Source: Bryum argenteum (Eukaryota; Streptophyta; Bryopsida; Bryales; Bryaceae). From it: a DNA stretch of 64,000 nt. Shown here one piece after another: positions 1 to 11,775 of the stretch. The notes under the pieces were generated by a model, which worked only from the letters and a program-made list of their open reading frames with translations, was not told the origin of the DNA and did not search any database. The stretch spans positions 3,707,409 through 3,771,408 of the forward strand of contig CM073328.1 of the NCBI GenBank assembly GCA_037043015.1. Direction: 5' to 3'. The first letter of the stretch is position 1, and each line of letters begins with the position of its first letter. Both the position numbers and the translations under genes were made by a program.

Positions 1-186
1 AATTGAAACTTCATGCTTTCCATTCCTTAAGCAATGTTTGAATCAATCGACCAAGTCACCTGCTCAGAGAGACTGCAGAACAAAAACACACATGAAATGA
101 TGAAGCTATTTTTTCAGTAAATGGAAATTGATAAGTTAGTAACTTATCTTACATCCCACACCCAAAGCATAAAGTGAACCCAACAT

Positions 187-1130
187 TCACCGTTTCCCTG
201 CCCTTTTCCTACCGGCTCCTTTAGACTCCCCGCCCGGCTGTGAGATAATATTAGATACCTGCTTCATCTTCTTCTTTGCTACCGTACTTTTCAATGCTCC
301 GTGGTCATCAACCTCCATTGGTTTGACGCCATCACCGACCGCCACAGCAACAGTCGCGGTTGATCTCGTAAGTCGGGAGTTGCCACCTCGCTCGGGCGGT
401 GAAGTGGAAGCCCCGCGCACACCTATGTCGCTGAGTCGTCTAAGACGCGACATACGATTGCGCTCAGCACTTGGCACTTCTGGACTGACTTCACTTGCCA
501 CAGGGGGAGATTCAAGGATGGCAGGCGGAGATGCGTCAACAGTAGGAGACGGGTCCTGAGTTGATACCGCAAGTTCGGTAGCCTCCGCTGCAAGAGCCCG
601 GTTGCTAACCTCTTCACCAGCCGAATTTCTTAGAATTCCATCGGTGCTGTCAGATCCTCCGCTTGTCTTGACTTGACGCCCAACTTGTACTGGTAAAGGG
701 GTTTGCACTGGATTCGCAAGTGCTTCGTGGACATCTCCGTCTTCACAATCAGAGGCCTCCGTGTCTGACGAGATTGACGAAAGCAATGATGGCAGGGGGA
801 TCTTTACAACAGCAGGATTAGATTTGGCATATAGCTCGTCCATTTCCCTATGTAGAACTGCAACAACAAAGATGAAATGAGTCAGGCCTAAAACCATGGT
901 ACCCTAGAAAACGAACGAAATTTGGTAGAATTCTTACCATCATCAATGGCGTCCTCGCACACTGCTGGGGCGACCTGGCACGAGGCTCGGGCCGTTGTGG
1001 TTGGAGCCTTGGATGATGGTGACGCCGCAAGTTCGAGTACCTTCTGGGCTGGCTGTTCGTCGCCTTCACCCTCCTCACGAGCCACGGAATCCTCCACGTT
1101 GCCTTTACTCTGGTCGCCCGCCACAGACTT
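187..1130 (-). CDS. Hypothetical protein, two C-terminal exons
   Basis: Two exons on the minus strand, about 1130-938 and 857-187, join in frame. The donor GTAAGA lies at about 937 and the acceptor TTGTTGCAG just above 857; both sides are phase 1. The upstream exon opens with a CAG acceptor at 1131-1133 in phase 0. The joined product is Ser/Pro/Glu-rich and low in complexity, with an acidic stretch (SSDTEASDCEDGD) and a basic tail (KKKMK, then GRKRAGKR) that could be a nuclear localisation signal. No known domain is visible. It may be the 3' end of the gene whose other exons lie at 7.6-10.7 kb, because the phases are compatible; the intervening 6.5 kb would then be an intron filled with repeats. 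It could instead be a separate decayed gene. The splice-compatible structure is seen; the function is unknown. Confidence 0.45.
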
Positions 1131-1556
1131 CTGACCAGGGTTGTCTTATTAGACACAATTTTCGGAATGTCTGTCTGATTTGTCGTATTGGACATGTCTG
1201 TTAGACGTCGAGTCGACGAAAATGTCGACCGTACCAAAAATTACATAGTAAAAAACTTGCTGAGATTTACCTTGAGGTAAAAAGCTATTTTCCTACGTGG
1301 CGTAGGGTTGATAATGACGTGGAAAATCAAAATACACGTCACAGTGGGCGACCGCGGGTGGGCGACCTCGCTAGGCGACTGACGGTCGCACCGGGGCGAA
1401 CGTCGGTCGCCTACTGCGATCGCCGATCGCCCTAGCTGCGGCGAGAAGGCGACCGGCGGTCCACTATGGAGACCGGCGGTCGCCCTGGCAACCGCTTCTA
1501 GGCGACCTTAGGGGCAAGGACAAAGTGTCCGCGAGCCAATCTGGACCCCTCCTGTT
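1131..1556. repeat. Spacer with GC-rich GGCGACC-type repeat array
   Basis: AT-rich spacer to about 1340, then a GC-rich stretch of diverged copies of short palindromic words (GGCGACCGCCGGTC, GCGATCGC, GCGAACGTCGGTCGC). The same words end every copy of the larger repeat at 3.0-3.2, 4.8-5.0 and 5.7-5.9 kb. No open gene is seen. Confidence 0.6.
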
Positions 1557-3066
1557 GGGGCGACCGCCGATCCAGGTGATGGGCGAACGTAGCTCATAGG
1601 GCGACCGGCGGTCTACCCTCTAGAAACGAAGGACATGAACTTTGAAGAGCCATAACTTTTTCATTCGGACTTTGTTTTTGACGAAATCACTTGGGTTGGG
1701 TCCCAAATTAAGTCTAGTTTAGGTGGTAAAAATTGCAGACTCATACGATTAAGTATGAAAAAATGGCATGCATTTTAGTGAAGGGAGTATTTGTTTTTTG
1801 GGTTTTTAAACATTTGGCATGTTTTACCATTGCAAGCCTATTATGTGACATCAAAAAGGTTTTTGCATGATGTGTTTTAGACAAGTGTGATCTTTAGATG
1901 CATCCCACAATCTTTGTAGTTGGAAGTATTTTGATCCAAATAATTTTAGTATTGGCTTTGCAATGATATTTCTACGATGAAAAAAGTGAAAAAGTGGATG
2001 ATTTTTGAAGAGATAGATCTCCTTCAACCATTGTTAGATTTTGAATTTATTTTTTAGAATGGGTTCCAATTACAGTGCTGTATTGGTGATAGGAACCTCG
2101 ATCCATTCGAAGATATATTGAAGATAAGGTATAATTTGAGTGTAAGGGGTCTATAACTAGACTATATTAATTGTTTTGTAAACTATTTGGCAGTTTTTAT
2201 CATTGCAAGACTACTATTCGAGCCATAGGGAAGTGTAAGGTGTATAGGGAAATAGAGAGGGAGAGTAGTATTTATACTTTTCCTATGTATTTTATATGAA
2301 ACATGATCAAAAGTTTTGGCCTATAAGATGAAGGTAAGTAGTTTCTTTTAAATACCTAGGATTAATTAAATTTGTTGAAATGGGGTGTGTGTATAAAAGG
2401 AGGGAAGAGATGATTCAATAATGATAAAAACCGCCAAATATTTTACAAAGTAATTAATATAGTCCAAACCTAGATCCCTAGCACTCAAATTATATGTTAT
2501 CTTCAATATACCTTCGAATGAATCGAGGTTTCTATCACCAATACAACACTCTAATTGGAATCCATTCTAAAATAAAAATTCAAAATCTAACGATGGTTGA
2601 AGGAGATCTATCTCTTCAAAAATCATCCACTTTTTCACTTTTTTCATCGTAGAAATATCATTGCAAAGCCAATACTAAAATTATTTGGATCAAAATACTT
2701 CCAACTACAAAGATTGTGGGATGCATCTAAAGATCACACTTGTCTAAAACACATCATGCAAAAACCTTTTTGATGTCACATAATAGGCTTGCAATGGTAA
2801 AACATGCCAAATGTTTAAAAACCCAAAAAACAAATACTCCCTTCACTAAAATGCATGCCATTTTTTCATACTTAATCGTATGAGTCTGCAATTTTTACCA
2901 CCTAAACTAGACTTAATTTGGGACCCAACCCAAGTGATTTCGTCAAAAACAAAGTCCGAATGAAAAAGTTATGGCTCTTCAAAGTTCATGTCCTTCGTTT
3001 CTAGAGGGTAGACCGCCGGTCGCCCTATGAGCTACGTTCGCCCATCACCTGGATCGGCGGTCGCCC
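1557..3066. repeat. Long foldback repeat, arms about 650 bp
   Basis: About 1557-2203 is repeated in inverted orientation at about 2420-3066, with a loop of roughly 215 bp. The arms agree base for base over long stretches, including the GC-rich ends (GATCCAGGTGATGGGCG against its complement). The minus-strand arm is preceded in the loop by TATAAATA (reverse-strand reading near 2265-2275) and a CT-rich tract. The same arm sequence recurs in direct orientation at 4354-5012 and 5018-5925. It could be a foldback transposon or a rearranged satellite with a promoter-like segment. No coding capacity is convincing. Confidence 0.75.
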
Positions 3067-3200
3067 TAGCGACCGACGTTCGCCCATCCGCTGTATCGGC
3101 GGTCGCCCAGGGGCGAACGTCGGTCGCTCATGGGCGATCGTCGGTCGCTCATGGGCGATCGTCGGTCGCTCATGGGCGATCGTCGGGGGAGGCATTGGCG
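3067..3200. repeat. 21-bp tandem repeats (GGGCGATCGTCGGTCGCTCAT type)
   Basis: At about 3124-3187 a 21-bp unit built on GGGCGATCGTCGG is repeated at least three times in tandem. It continues the diverged GC-rich words that close the foldback arm. Each unit is itself partly palindromic around CGATCG. Confidence 0.8.
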
Positions 3201-4353
3201 GGAGGCATTTGAAAATTTTGGCGGGTTAAGTATTAACGCCTTCTAATACAATTAAGAGAAAGGGGTTCGTGCATATATCCTAGTAACAAGTGAGGGAAAA
3301 AGTTGCTTGTCAAATTAAAGGGTGATATATAACATATTATAGATTTGGCAAAAAATTGAGTGACCACCATATGAAGGTAAATATTATAAGTCGACAACAA
3401 TAACCATTTACAAACATTCTAATGAACCAATTACTCATAGTAATATTTAACCCATTATTTGTGAATGACGTGCAAGTATTTGATATCACTTGCCCATATT
3501 ATGATGAATAAATCAAACTTAAATATCATGACAAATCAAGATATTTTCAACACTTGTATTTACTACTAAGACATTATAGGAACTTGAAATAAGCGTACCT
3601 TTACTCTACTTGTCTTAGGCTCACTTTACATTGTGGACCCTCAAGATTGACCATTTGGCTTTACAATACCTTGATGAAAGGAGAATGATCACTAACTTCA
3701 AAGTCTCCAAAGTATGCTAATTTATCCAAAATGGATAATGATTTTATGGTCTCCTTGATTGTAGTTGAGTGGAAGTAAATGCCTCAACTCAACTACTATC
3801 AAGGAGACCATGAGGCTCAAAAATCATTGATTGGCTAGAGTACAATTATTTAAAACGAAAATGAAGAAAAAGGGGAGGGTAAAAGAGAGAATGATGAGAA
3901 TTTTATTATAAAATTGAGATTAAACTTGTACATGTCTAAATCCATCTTGCACCAGAAGAGTGTCCAAGGCACTCAAAAATTCATTTTTCATTTATCATGC
4001 TCCCAAGTCTTGGCCAAAAGCCATGACCATGACAATCATTTTCATTTCATTATGGAAAATGTGAAGAAGCGGAGAATATGAAATTTGAAGAAGATGGAGA
4101 ATGAAAAATGAAGGGAGATTTAAGGGAAATGAGGGGGAACGGAGAAGATGCTTGAAGCGGTGAATTTGAAATTTGAATATAAGAGATTGAGGGATTGCGT
4201 AAAAGAGGATCCAAGAGCAAGAGCGGGAGCTCTTTTGCGCTCGCCCCTCCAGACTGCCGGTCGCCCAAAACTGCAGTTGCAGCGGACCGGCGATCGCCAT
4301 GCGGGACCGGCGGTCGCGCAGGCGGAACCCGCGATCGCCCATAAACGTTGTGT
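3201..4353. other. AT-rich spacer, no gene seen
   Basis: AT-rich sequence with only short open frames that look random. It contains the short perfect hairpin at 3745-3811. Near 4215-4345 the GGCGACC-type words reappear (GACCGGCGATCGCC, GACCGGCGGTCGCG) just before the next long repeat copy. Confidence 0.6.
3745..3811. repeat. Short hairpin, stem about 25 bp
   Basis: ATGGTCTCCTTGAT at 3745-3758 pairs with ATCAAGGAGACCAT at 3798-3811. The pairing continues inward through TAGTTGAG and CTCAACTA with a two-base offset; the loop is about 17 bases. It may be a small MITE remnant or a transcribed hairpin; no neighbouring gene suggests which. Confidence 0.6.
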
Positions 4354-5012
4354 AATGGGAACCCATTCTAAAAAATAAATTCAAAATCTAACAATGGTTG
4401 AAGGAGATCTATCTCTTCAAAAATCATCCACTTTTTCACTTTTTTCATCGTAGAAATATCATTGCAAAGCCAATACTAAAAGTATTTGGATGAAAATACT
4501 TCCAACTACAAAGATTGTGGGATGCATCTAAAGATCACACTTGTCTAAAACACATCATGCAAAAACCTTTTTGATGTCACATAATAAGCTTGCAATGGTA
4601 AAACATGCCAAATGTTTAAAAACCCACAAAACAAATACTCCCTTCACTAAAATGCATGCCATTTTTTCATACTTAATTGTATGGGTCTGCAATTTTTACC
4701 ACCTAAACTAGACTTAATTTGGGACCCAACCCAAGTGATTTCGTCAAAAACAGAGTCCAAATGAAAAAGATATGGCTCTTCAAAGTTCATGTGCTTCGTT
4801 CGAAGAGGGTAGACCGCCGGTCGCCCTATGAGCTACGTTCGCCCATCACCTGGATCGGCGGTCGCCCTAGCGACCGACGTTCGCCCATCCGCTGTATCGG
4901 CGGTCGTCGAGGGGCGAACGTAGGTCGCTCATGGTCAATCGACGGTCGCTTATGGTCAATCGACGGTCGCTTATGGGCGATCGTCGGTCGCTCAGGCGAC
5001 CGCCGGTCCAGG
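4354..5012. repeat. Third copy of the foldback-arm repeat, direct orientation
   Basis: Copies the arm at 2420-3066, beginning at the motif CCATTCTAAAAAATAAATTC and ending in the GC-rich words (GACCGCCGGTCGCC, then 21-bp-like units at 4910-5000). A few point differences separate it from the other copies. It abuts the next copy directly, so copies three and four form a tandem pair. Confidence 0.8.
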
Positions 5013-5017
5013 CAAAG

Positions 5018-5925
5018 TATAAATACTACTCTCCCTCTCTATTTCCCTATACATCTTGGACTTCCCTATGGCTCAAATAGTAGCCTTGCAATGATAAGAA
5101 CTACCAAATATTCTATAAAGTAATTAATATAGTCCAGTAATAGACCCCTTACACTCAAATTATACCTTATCTTCAATATATCTTCGAACGAATCGAGGTT
5201 CCTATCACCAATACAACACTCTAATTGGAACCCATTCTAAAAAATAAATTCAAAATCTAACAATGGTTGAAGGAGATCTATCTCTTCAAAAATCATCCAC
5301 TTTTTCACTTTTTTCATCGTAGAAATATCATTGCAAAGCCAATACTAAAATTATTTGGATCAAAATACTTCCAACTACAAAGATTGTGGGATGCATCTAA
5401 AGATCACACTTGTCTAAAACACATCATGCAAAAAACCTTTTTGATGTCACATAATAGGCTTGCAATGGTAAAACATGCCAAATGTTTAAAAACCCAAAAA
5501 ACAAATACTCCCTTCACTAAAATGCATGCCATTTTTTCATACTTAATTGTATGAGTCTGCAATTTTTACCACCTAAACTAGACTTAATTTGGGACCCAAC
5601 CCAAGTGATTTCGTCAAAAACAAAGTCCGAATGAAAAAGTTATGGCTCTTCAAAGTTCATGTCCTTCGTTTCTAGAGGGTAGACCGCCGGTCGCCCTATG
5701 AGCTACGTTCGCCCATCACCTGGATCGGCGGTCGCCCTACTGAGCGACGTTCGCCCATCGGCTGTATCGGCGGTCGCCTAGTGGCGAACGTCGGTCGCTT
5801 ATGGGCGATCGTCGGTCGACCTGGGCGATCGTCGGTCGACCTGGGCGATCGTCGGTCGCTAAGGCGACCGCCGGTCCAGAGAAGGCGACCGCCGGTCTAG
5901 ATGACGCGACCGCCGGTCCAGTCCT
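5018..5925. repeat. Fourth copy of the repeat unit, most complete
   Basis: Starts with TATAAATA followed by a CT-rich tract (5018-5050), runs through the AT-rich body, and ends in GC-rich units at 5680-5925, including tandem 21-bp units at 5800-5870. This copy shows the apparent full unit of about 0.9 kb: a promoter-like segment, an AT-rich body, and a GC-rich palindromic array. No coding sequence is evident. Confidence 0.75.
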
Positions 5926-6170
5926 ACGTGGCGCAGTCGCGAACCGTATTGCTGAGCTGTACAGGCCACGTGGCAGCCACCACTACAAGGAAATAGGGCC
6001 CGATATGACCAATAGTTGACAAGAAAATGTCCAAAATGACGAAGTCGCAGGCTTGCAGCCCAACTTCTGTCACTTTGGAAATTATAAATGTTTTTGTCAA
6101 CTCCTTGTCAACTTCTTGTCAACTTTGTTATTTTTGACCAGCGTGGAATTGCTAAAATGGGGGCACTTAA

Positions 6171-6743
6171 CCCCTAACCGTCCTTGGAGCCCGAAATGGG
6201 TTTTTGCAATTTCGGGCAACCTAGATAAAGGTGTTGAAGGTAATATTTTCTGTCTAATATTTTTACTTGGCGCTCCTTATCTTGCCAAAGTGGGTGTGGT
6301 AAAATTTGCAAAGTGGAATTTCAATTTTTGAATATTCTAGGGCAATTCTCGATGTGCGAGCCAAGATCGGGCAGTTTTAAATTTAGGTTCTCAAAAAGAA
6401 TTGGAATTATGTTCATAACCAAAGTACTACTTAAGTTCCTAAGGGCTCTTGGTCAAAAAGTTTACCAATTTTACAAGGGCGACCTCCAAAGTTTCCAAAC
6501 CAATCTTGACAATGCCCAAAAAGCTTGGGAGACAAATTTTGGATGTTATGATCTCGCAAATGGTAAACATCCAACGGTTCATTTTTTGAACAGTAACTAA
6601 AAATAGTCTTAAGTACAAGATCTTACGGTTGGAAGTTTCAAAAAAAGAAATAACTTTGGTTTACTGACCTTGGGAATGCATAGAGGTAGAAAATCGTAGT
6701 TTCAAGGTTTTGAGCTCCCAAAAACACACACGACGGTTTGGGG
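6171..6743. mobile_element. piggyBac-type MITE, TTAA target site
   Basis: TTAA at 6167-6170 and 6744-6747 flanks CCCCTAACCGTC at the left and the inverse of CCCCAAACCGTC at the right (11 of 12 match). The interior has no transposase. It shares internal motifs (CCCGAAA..GGGTTT, GATCTTACGGTT) with the MITE at 47845-48104, so both belong to one family. It sits inside the CACTA-like element. Confidence 0.75.
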
Positions 6744-6877
6744 TTAACAAAACTTGAAAAATACCCAACATTTACATGTCATCCTATAATTCACAGCCTA
6801 AGAACCATAATTTTCTCACTTCCTACTTCTAGAAGCCGCATGGGGGCGTGAAGGTCATTTAGGGATTTAAAAAAAAT

Positions 6878-7228
6878 CAGCAGACTTTAGCAAGAATTTT
6901 GTCATAGTAGAATAGTTTTTTTCAAAAATTGTTAGGATAAAAAAAGCTAGTAAACCTAGTAAAGTTTCATCTCCAAAAATTCGTTTGTCATTTAAAGCCT
7001 CCAATCAATAGTTATAGACAAAATTCAAAGAGGGGTAGCAAGGAATTTTCTTTTTTGATATTTTCAAACACCCTCTTTGAATTTTGTCTATAACTTTTGA
7101 ATGGAGGCTTTAAATGACAAAAGGATTTTTGGAGATGAAACATAACTTGATTTACCGGCTTTTCTTAGTCTAAAGGTTTTTGAAAAAAGTTGTTTTACTA
7201 TGTCAAAATGGCCGCCAAAGTCTGCTGA
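6878..7228. repeat. Inverted repeat, arms about 158 bp
   Basis: CAGCAGACTTT at 6878 pairs with AAAGTCTGCTG ending at 7228. The pairing runs inward to AATTCAAAGAGGG (about 7023-7035) against CCCTCTTTGAATT (7071-7083), with a loop of about 35 bases. Arms carry scattered mismatches. It is probably a foldback MITE; no target duplication was assigned. Confidence 0.7.
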
Positions 7229-7284
7229 GTTTGAAAACAACAAGACTATATAGTTGAAACAAATTCCATATTAGTCATCGAGTT

Positions 7285-7460
7285 GAATGGAGGGCGGGTG
7301 GTAAGCTAGTGGTTTGGAAGTAAGGGGTCCCGAGTTCGATTTCGGCGAGGCGCGGGACTTCAGCAGTAACCGGTCTGGAATCGCTGGAGATCTTTTTGAA
7401 AGTAACTATTGCCCGAAAAATTCGGGCAGCGGAAAAAATGTATTTTTTTTTCCTCTCACC
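7285..7460 (+). repeat. tRNA-derived SINE-like sequence
   Basis: An A-box-like stretch GGTGGTAAGCTAGTGG (about 7296-7311) is followed about 30 bases later by a B-box-like GAGTTCGATTTC (7331-7342), as in a pol III promoter. The piece ends in an A- and T-rich tract near 7430-7455. It has no complete cloverleaf and is not a tRNA gene. No flanking direct repeat was assigned. Confidence 0.4.
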
Positions 7461-7615
7461 ATAAGAACTTGCTGACGTGTAGTCTTGTCCGATTTGACAG
7501 CCGAATCGATATGTTTTTGTTAATAAGTGACCGAATCAGGGTCTCCTAATTGACGGGACAGTTGACCGAATTACGTCAGTGTTTTGTCAATCAGGTCACA
7601 TATATCCTTGTAGTG

Positions 7616-8043
7616 CTTCTTCTTCAACACTGCTTTTGGAGGAGAATGCGCTGATCCCACACCAACGGCACGAGGAGACTGCGAGCGAGGAGCTGCCATA
7701 CCAAAATCTGTCTTTAAATGTCTTGTTGAAGGCTTGGGAGACGCCGGTGTTGTTGGCTTGGAAGATGGTGGGGTAGAAACAAGTGTACCCATATCCTCAC
7801 TCGCTGGTATCGGACAAGGTGAAAGAGGTTCGACTGCTACCTCTGGGATCTTCTCGCTTGGACCCGCCACTACATTTCTCTCAACACCTGGAAAAGAAAA
7901 CAGAGATGCATAAGACTAAATCTCTATGATCAAAATGTTTGAAATGCATGCCTAAGAAGGGTGAGAAAACCCTGCTTACCAGTTCTCTTGACAACGCGAA
8001 ACTCTTTTGACTTTGCGCTCGGTTCGCCAACATCCTTTACTGC
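7616..8043 (-). CDS. Hypothetical protein, two internal exons
   Basis: Minus-strand exons at about 8043-7980 and 7887-7616. The first ends in a phase 1 GTAAGC donor; the second opens at TTTTCCAG, and the join gives an uninterrupted frame (KRT-GVERN). The product is Pro/Ser-rich (PSSKPTTPASPKPS) with basic patches and no recognisable domain. The reading frame runs straight into the CACTACAAGG end of the CACTA-like element at 7615, so the natural 3' boundary is not visible. Phase matches both the RING-like exon above (ending at 9040, phase 1) and the exons at 1130-187, so all may be parts of one interrupted gene. Function unknown. Confidence 0.4.
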
Positions 8044-8879
8044 TGCTAGAATGCAAACATAGAGTTAGATATTTGTTAAACACAAAATTGCTAAACCAGC
8101 AAGTGCAAAATTAGTACAGAAGCAATGCATAACAGTTCTGAAGTGCTCTGATATGTACCTAAGGTGACATCAACATGTACATATGGATAGCTCCTGTATT
8201 AGTATGATATGAAAAGTACGCACATCGGACCCTTAATCACCTTCTAAACCAAACCGGGTACCTAGATTGCACCTTCTATTGGTATATCTACAGCTTTAAA
8301 TCAAATTCAGTACCTAGTTTGCACATTCTATTGATACTTCTACACTGCCTATGGTACTTACACATTACCACTTATCCAAAATTTAGTACTTCTAGTACAA
8401 ATGGAAGGTGCAATCAGAACTCGATACTACCCACTAAATCCAACATGTATTCAATGGTGAAAAATAAGGTACAGCTACAACCCACCCTATACCTAAGTAA
8501 CACAGATACCTACCAGTTGTATCGAACATATACACACGTGCTGAATGCTCGTAACATTAATACTACATTCTGAACCTAGTACCTATCCTTAAACGCTGTT
8601 TAGGTACTAACTCTACCAATAGGAATTCCCGAATTGGTGCTCATCTCAGTACTTTTCCGCAATAACATTACCTACTTCACACAAGAGACCAATTAGTACA
8701 TGCCAGCTTGTACTAAACTACCGATAATTAGGTGTGAAGAAACTAGCAAACATGACAGGACACTGCTATTTGGCTGCGCCCACGGTCTTCTACTTTGTAA
8801 TACCACGCTCCTCTACGATCAAGACAAATGTGAACCAATTCAAGGCAATAACATGTGCTAAACATTGAAACAATTTATA
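8044..8879. other. AT-rich intron-like stretch rich in GTACCTA words
   Basis: No gene is seen. The sequence repeatedly uses GTACCTA, AGTACC and TAGTAC words without a fixed period. It separates candidate exons of the minus-strand gene, so it may be an intron. Confidence 0.4.
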
Positions 8880-10725
8880 CTACTCATTGTCCTGCACTCT
8901 TTCATCCAACATGTTCCTCCGACACACAGTACCTGAAATACAAGAGAATGAGTGAGATAAGGAGCAATGTGGGAACAAATTACAAATGCAAGTATGGCAG
9001 ATAGAAGGCACATGCAGGAATCAGAGTTTGAACACTTACGCAATGTTAATGCAGACACAACTCCTGTATCCATTGCATCAAGTGCCACGGGCTGGGTGAT
9101 TGTAGTCTCCTCAATTGCAGTAGCCCACCCGAAACTCTTGCTCCAATTCGGATTCACCGTACCCGGGCAATCTCCATACACGCACTTGTTAGCTTTACCG
9201 AAAACAATAACAGCAAACCACGGATGATACAAGTGCTGACATGAAGCTACAATGATATCCCAATATGGAAATTGAGCCGCACACAAACTACATGTGGTCA
9301 CTACAAGAGACCTCGATTCAGTTACAAAATCAGATTCCTTCGGATAAAGCATAGGCCACGGCAGCATAACCATGGGACGGCTCCCCATCTTCAGCAAAGA
9401 ATGCTCCTCGGAGTATGCTGCTATTTGCAGTTGTACATTCCGGATCCTTGCATTCACAGCCTGCACGTCCCTCTCACGCAGAAGAGCAGTCGCCTGAAGA
9501 CCCTCCAACTTCTCGGTGTTCAGCTCCTTCATAGAAGCCCATAATTGACGCATGCCCTCGTCTGAATCAACTTCCTTGATCTTGATGTCACAGGATTCAA
9601 GAAATATTCTGGTGTTGGAGGCCTCGGTGGCGGCCTTCTCACTCAAAGTCTTTGCGTCTGCTAGGTCCTTCTTGAAGCGAAGCAAGTCACTAGATAGCTC
9701 CTGGACCTTCATCTCGAGTTGCAATACTCTCTCCTCTGTCCTGCTGTCCATCTCAATTTCTAGTCAAGTGGGAATCCTCGATGCGCACATCTCCAGCCCT
9801 GACTCCTGCTGCAACCACCACCAATACAAGCACAAGAAACTCGAATTAAAACTACAAATTGGACATGTGTTCTATTCGTGTACGGTTAACTACTCACTGA
9901 TCCCCTTACTTCAATCGGTAGAATATCGACCAAATTGACTCCAGCCTTCCATCACAGCCTTCCATCACGACAGGTTACTATCCAAACTTCCAACACTTCT
10001 ACGACATCGTGACACTCTATCTAAAGCTCACCACTCTACTTTCAAAGACTCAATCTGAAATCTGAAATGGATGTGGAATTCGACCTTACCTTCTTCGAGT
10101 CGCCACGGTTGAGCAAGCCCTTGTCCACCTTCAGTTTCTTGAACTCCTCCTTCGTTAATTCACCACCCTTGTTCTTTGCACAAATCAGCTTATCTCTCTT
10201 CCTCGCAAGCTGTTTCCGCTGGGTTTTGTTTGTCTCCTCTCCAAACGCAGCCCAATCAACTGACCCTCTCCCCTTCGCATTCTCCACCGCAATCCCTTGG
10301 GCAAAATGTATCTTTACGTGGCTGGGCATTGCACGCTCGTCGTGGGAGTATAGAATCGGGTGCAGAAAACGCACTCTCTTCAAGATCTCCTTGTTCTTGA
10401 TATCTTGCCACCGGTAGCCAGCGCGTCCGTTTTTCCCACACCGCTTCCCGAATATCGCCGTCACCAACTCCTCCGAGACCTCCTGCTTTGTGAACCGGTG
10501 AGGGTTGATACCTTCGTTCTCTAGCTGCCACTCCTTGACGAAGTCTTCCTCCGTTCGCACAGGTAGAGCACTGCGCAGTCGACGAAGCCCCCCATCGACG
10601 TCAAAAAACTCCATGTCGCAGTCATCTTCGATAAACTCCTCCACCTCGTCCTGCACCCCCTTGGACCTTCCGCCCGAGTGTGCCCTCGAGACAGTAGGCT
10701 TGTCGCCACTCTTGCCTTTTACCAT
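8880..10725 (-). CDS. Coiled-coil and RING-like protein, three exons
   Basis: ATG at 10725 opens a 636-nt exon ending at a GTAAGG donor near 10089. A second exon runs from about 9751 to 9040 (donor GTAAGT, phase 1), and a 53-nt last exon runs 8932-8880 with a TAG stop that restores the frame. The first exon encodes about 212 residues: an acidic N-terminal part, then a conserved-looking block (EDFVKEWQLENEGIN, EELVTAIFGKRCG). The second encodes a coiled coil (residues about 1-115 of that exon) followed by a cysteine/histidine cluster (CSLC, then CQHLYH, then CVYGDC) that resembles a degenerate RING and may bind zinc. The join between exons one and two, at a GAG acceptor next to ATG 9751, is inferred; they could be two genes. 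I do not recognise the family. The last exon may be an alternative to the exons at 7.6-8.0 kb. Confidence 0.5.
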
Positions 10726-10740
10726 TGCTCACACCTGTGG

Positions 10741-10822
10741 CAAATTCTGAAGCTCGAAAAAAACTCTCAATCTGAAGCTCGAAAAAAACTCTCAATCTGA
10801 AGCTCGAAAAAACTCTCAAACT
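10741..10822. repeat. 25-bp tandem repeat, three copies
   Basis: The unit TCTGAAGCTCGAAAAAAACT plus CTCAA is repeated three times directly upstream of the ATG at 10725 (minus strand), the last copy one A shorter. It lies in the 5' leader or promoter of that gene. Confidence 0.85.
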
Positions 10823-11775
10823 CTTAATCAGTAGACCCTCACAACTCTCAAGTCGAACCACTCGTACCTTGCACAGATACAACACAGAATGCAAGTACTC
10901 TGAAAAAGCTTGATCATGAAAAGCAAGCCTAACTAAGCAGCGACGCCGACAGCGAGAGGAGGAAGGTTACTAACACCAAAAACCCTAGACAGAAGGAGCA
11001 CCGGTCGAAACCGAAGACACGGAGTGAAAACCCTAAACAAAACCGCTCAGACAGTGCTGCAACTCAGTCCCTCTCCTCGAGAACACGCAGCCTTGCACGG
11101 AACCTTGCACTCCGAACAATGAACAACTTCCCGTTGCGATAACACTAAACACTAGGAGCAAGCTAGCGATTGAACTGAATGAGAGCGAGGAGCTAAACAC
11201 TGACGAACAAGAACGACGCAGTTTTAGTACCCGGAACACTAGGAGCAATAACACTACCCACGAGGAGCGATAACACTACCCACGAGAAAGCTACGAGAGC
11301 AAAAACCCTGCACACGAGGAGCAAACAACACTACGACGCAAGCTGTAACACTACCCTCGAGGAGCTCGATACCAGTACCCACGAGATGTAAGCTATCAGA
11401 CCACACAACGACGCGAGAAAAAACCCTGCACAGCCGAGCAAAAACCCTACAAAACGAGGAAGCGATCCCTGCACACGAGGCGCGAGCAGCAAAACGCAAA
11501 ACGCCGACAACAAGTCTCTGAACACGAGGAGCGAGGAGCGGGAGAAAAACTAAACTTCAAAAAAAAACTGAAAGCCGCCAAGGAGAGAGACGACGGCCAC
11601 CGGTGGTCACCAGTTCCACCCCATAGTCCACCGGTGATCACCGGTCAGCACTTCTCAAGCTGTCAGTTCAATAAAGCGCTCCTCGGGTACGCTGCGCGAT
11701 CCCCTAAAACCGCGCGCTAGAAGACAGAGAATATTTAAAGGTACACCCTGGAATCGCCCAAAAATAAAAAAGGCA
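10823..11775. other. Intergenic region with ACTACCCACGAGGAGC-like repeats
   Basis: From about 11100 to 11530 the words AACACTACCCACGAGGAGC and ACACGAGGAGC recur irregularly. The open frames read through them look like by-products of the repeats. No gene is seen. It may hold the promoter of the 8.9-10.7 kb gene and the 3' end of the zinc-finger gene above. Confidence 0.5.

Larger units (their letters stand above)
5981..7615. mobile_element. CACTA-like non-autonomous element (candidate)
   Basis: The left end is CACTACAAGGA at 5981 and the right end is its exact inverse TCCTTGTAGTG ending at 7615, matching the CACTACAAG termini of plant En/Spm elements. The 1.6-kb interior holds no transposase; it holds a piggyBac-type MITE, a long hairpin and a SINE-like piece. 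Weak point: the flanking trinucleotides (CAC and CTT) do not form a 3-bp target duplication. The ends may therefore come from different insertions, or one flank has changed. Confidence 0.4.

Noticed and set aside
3120..3190. CRISPR-like array of 21-bp repeats
   Set aside because: Units are contiguous without spacers, the setting is eukaryotic, and the same words occur as diverged tandem repeats elsewhere. It is a minisatellite.
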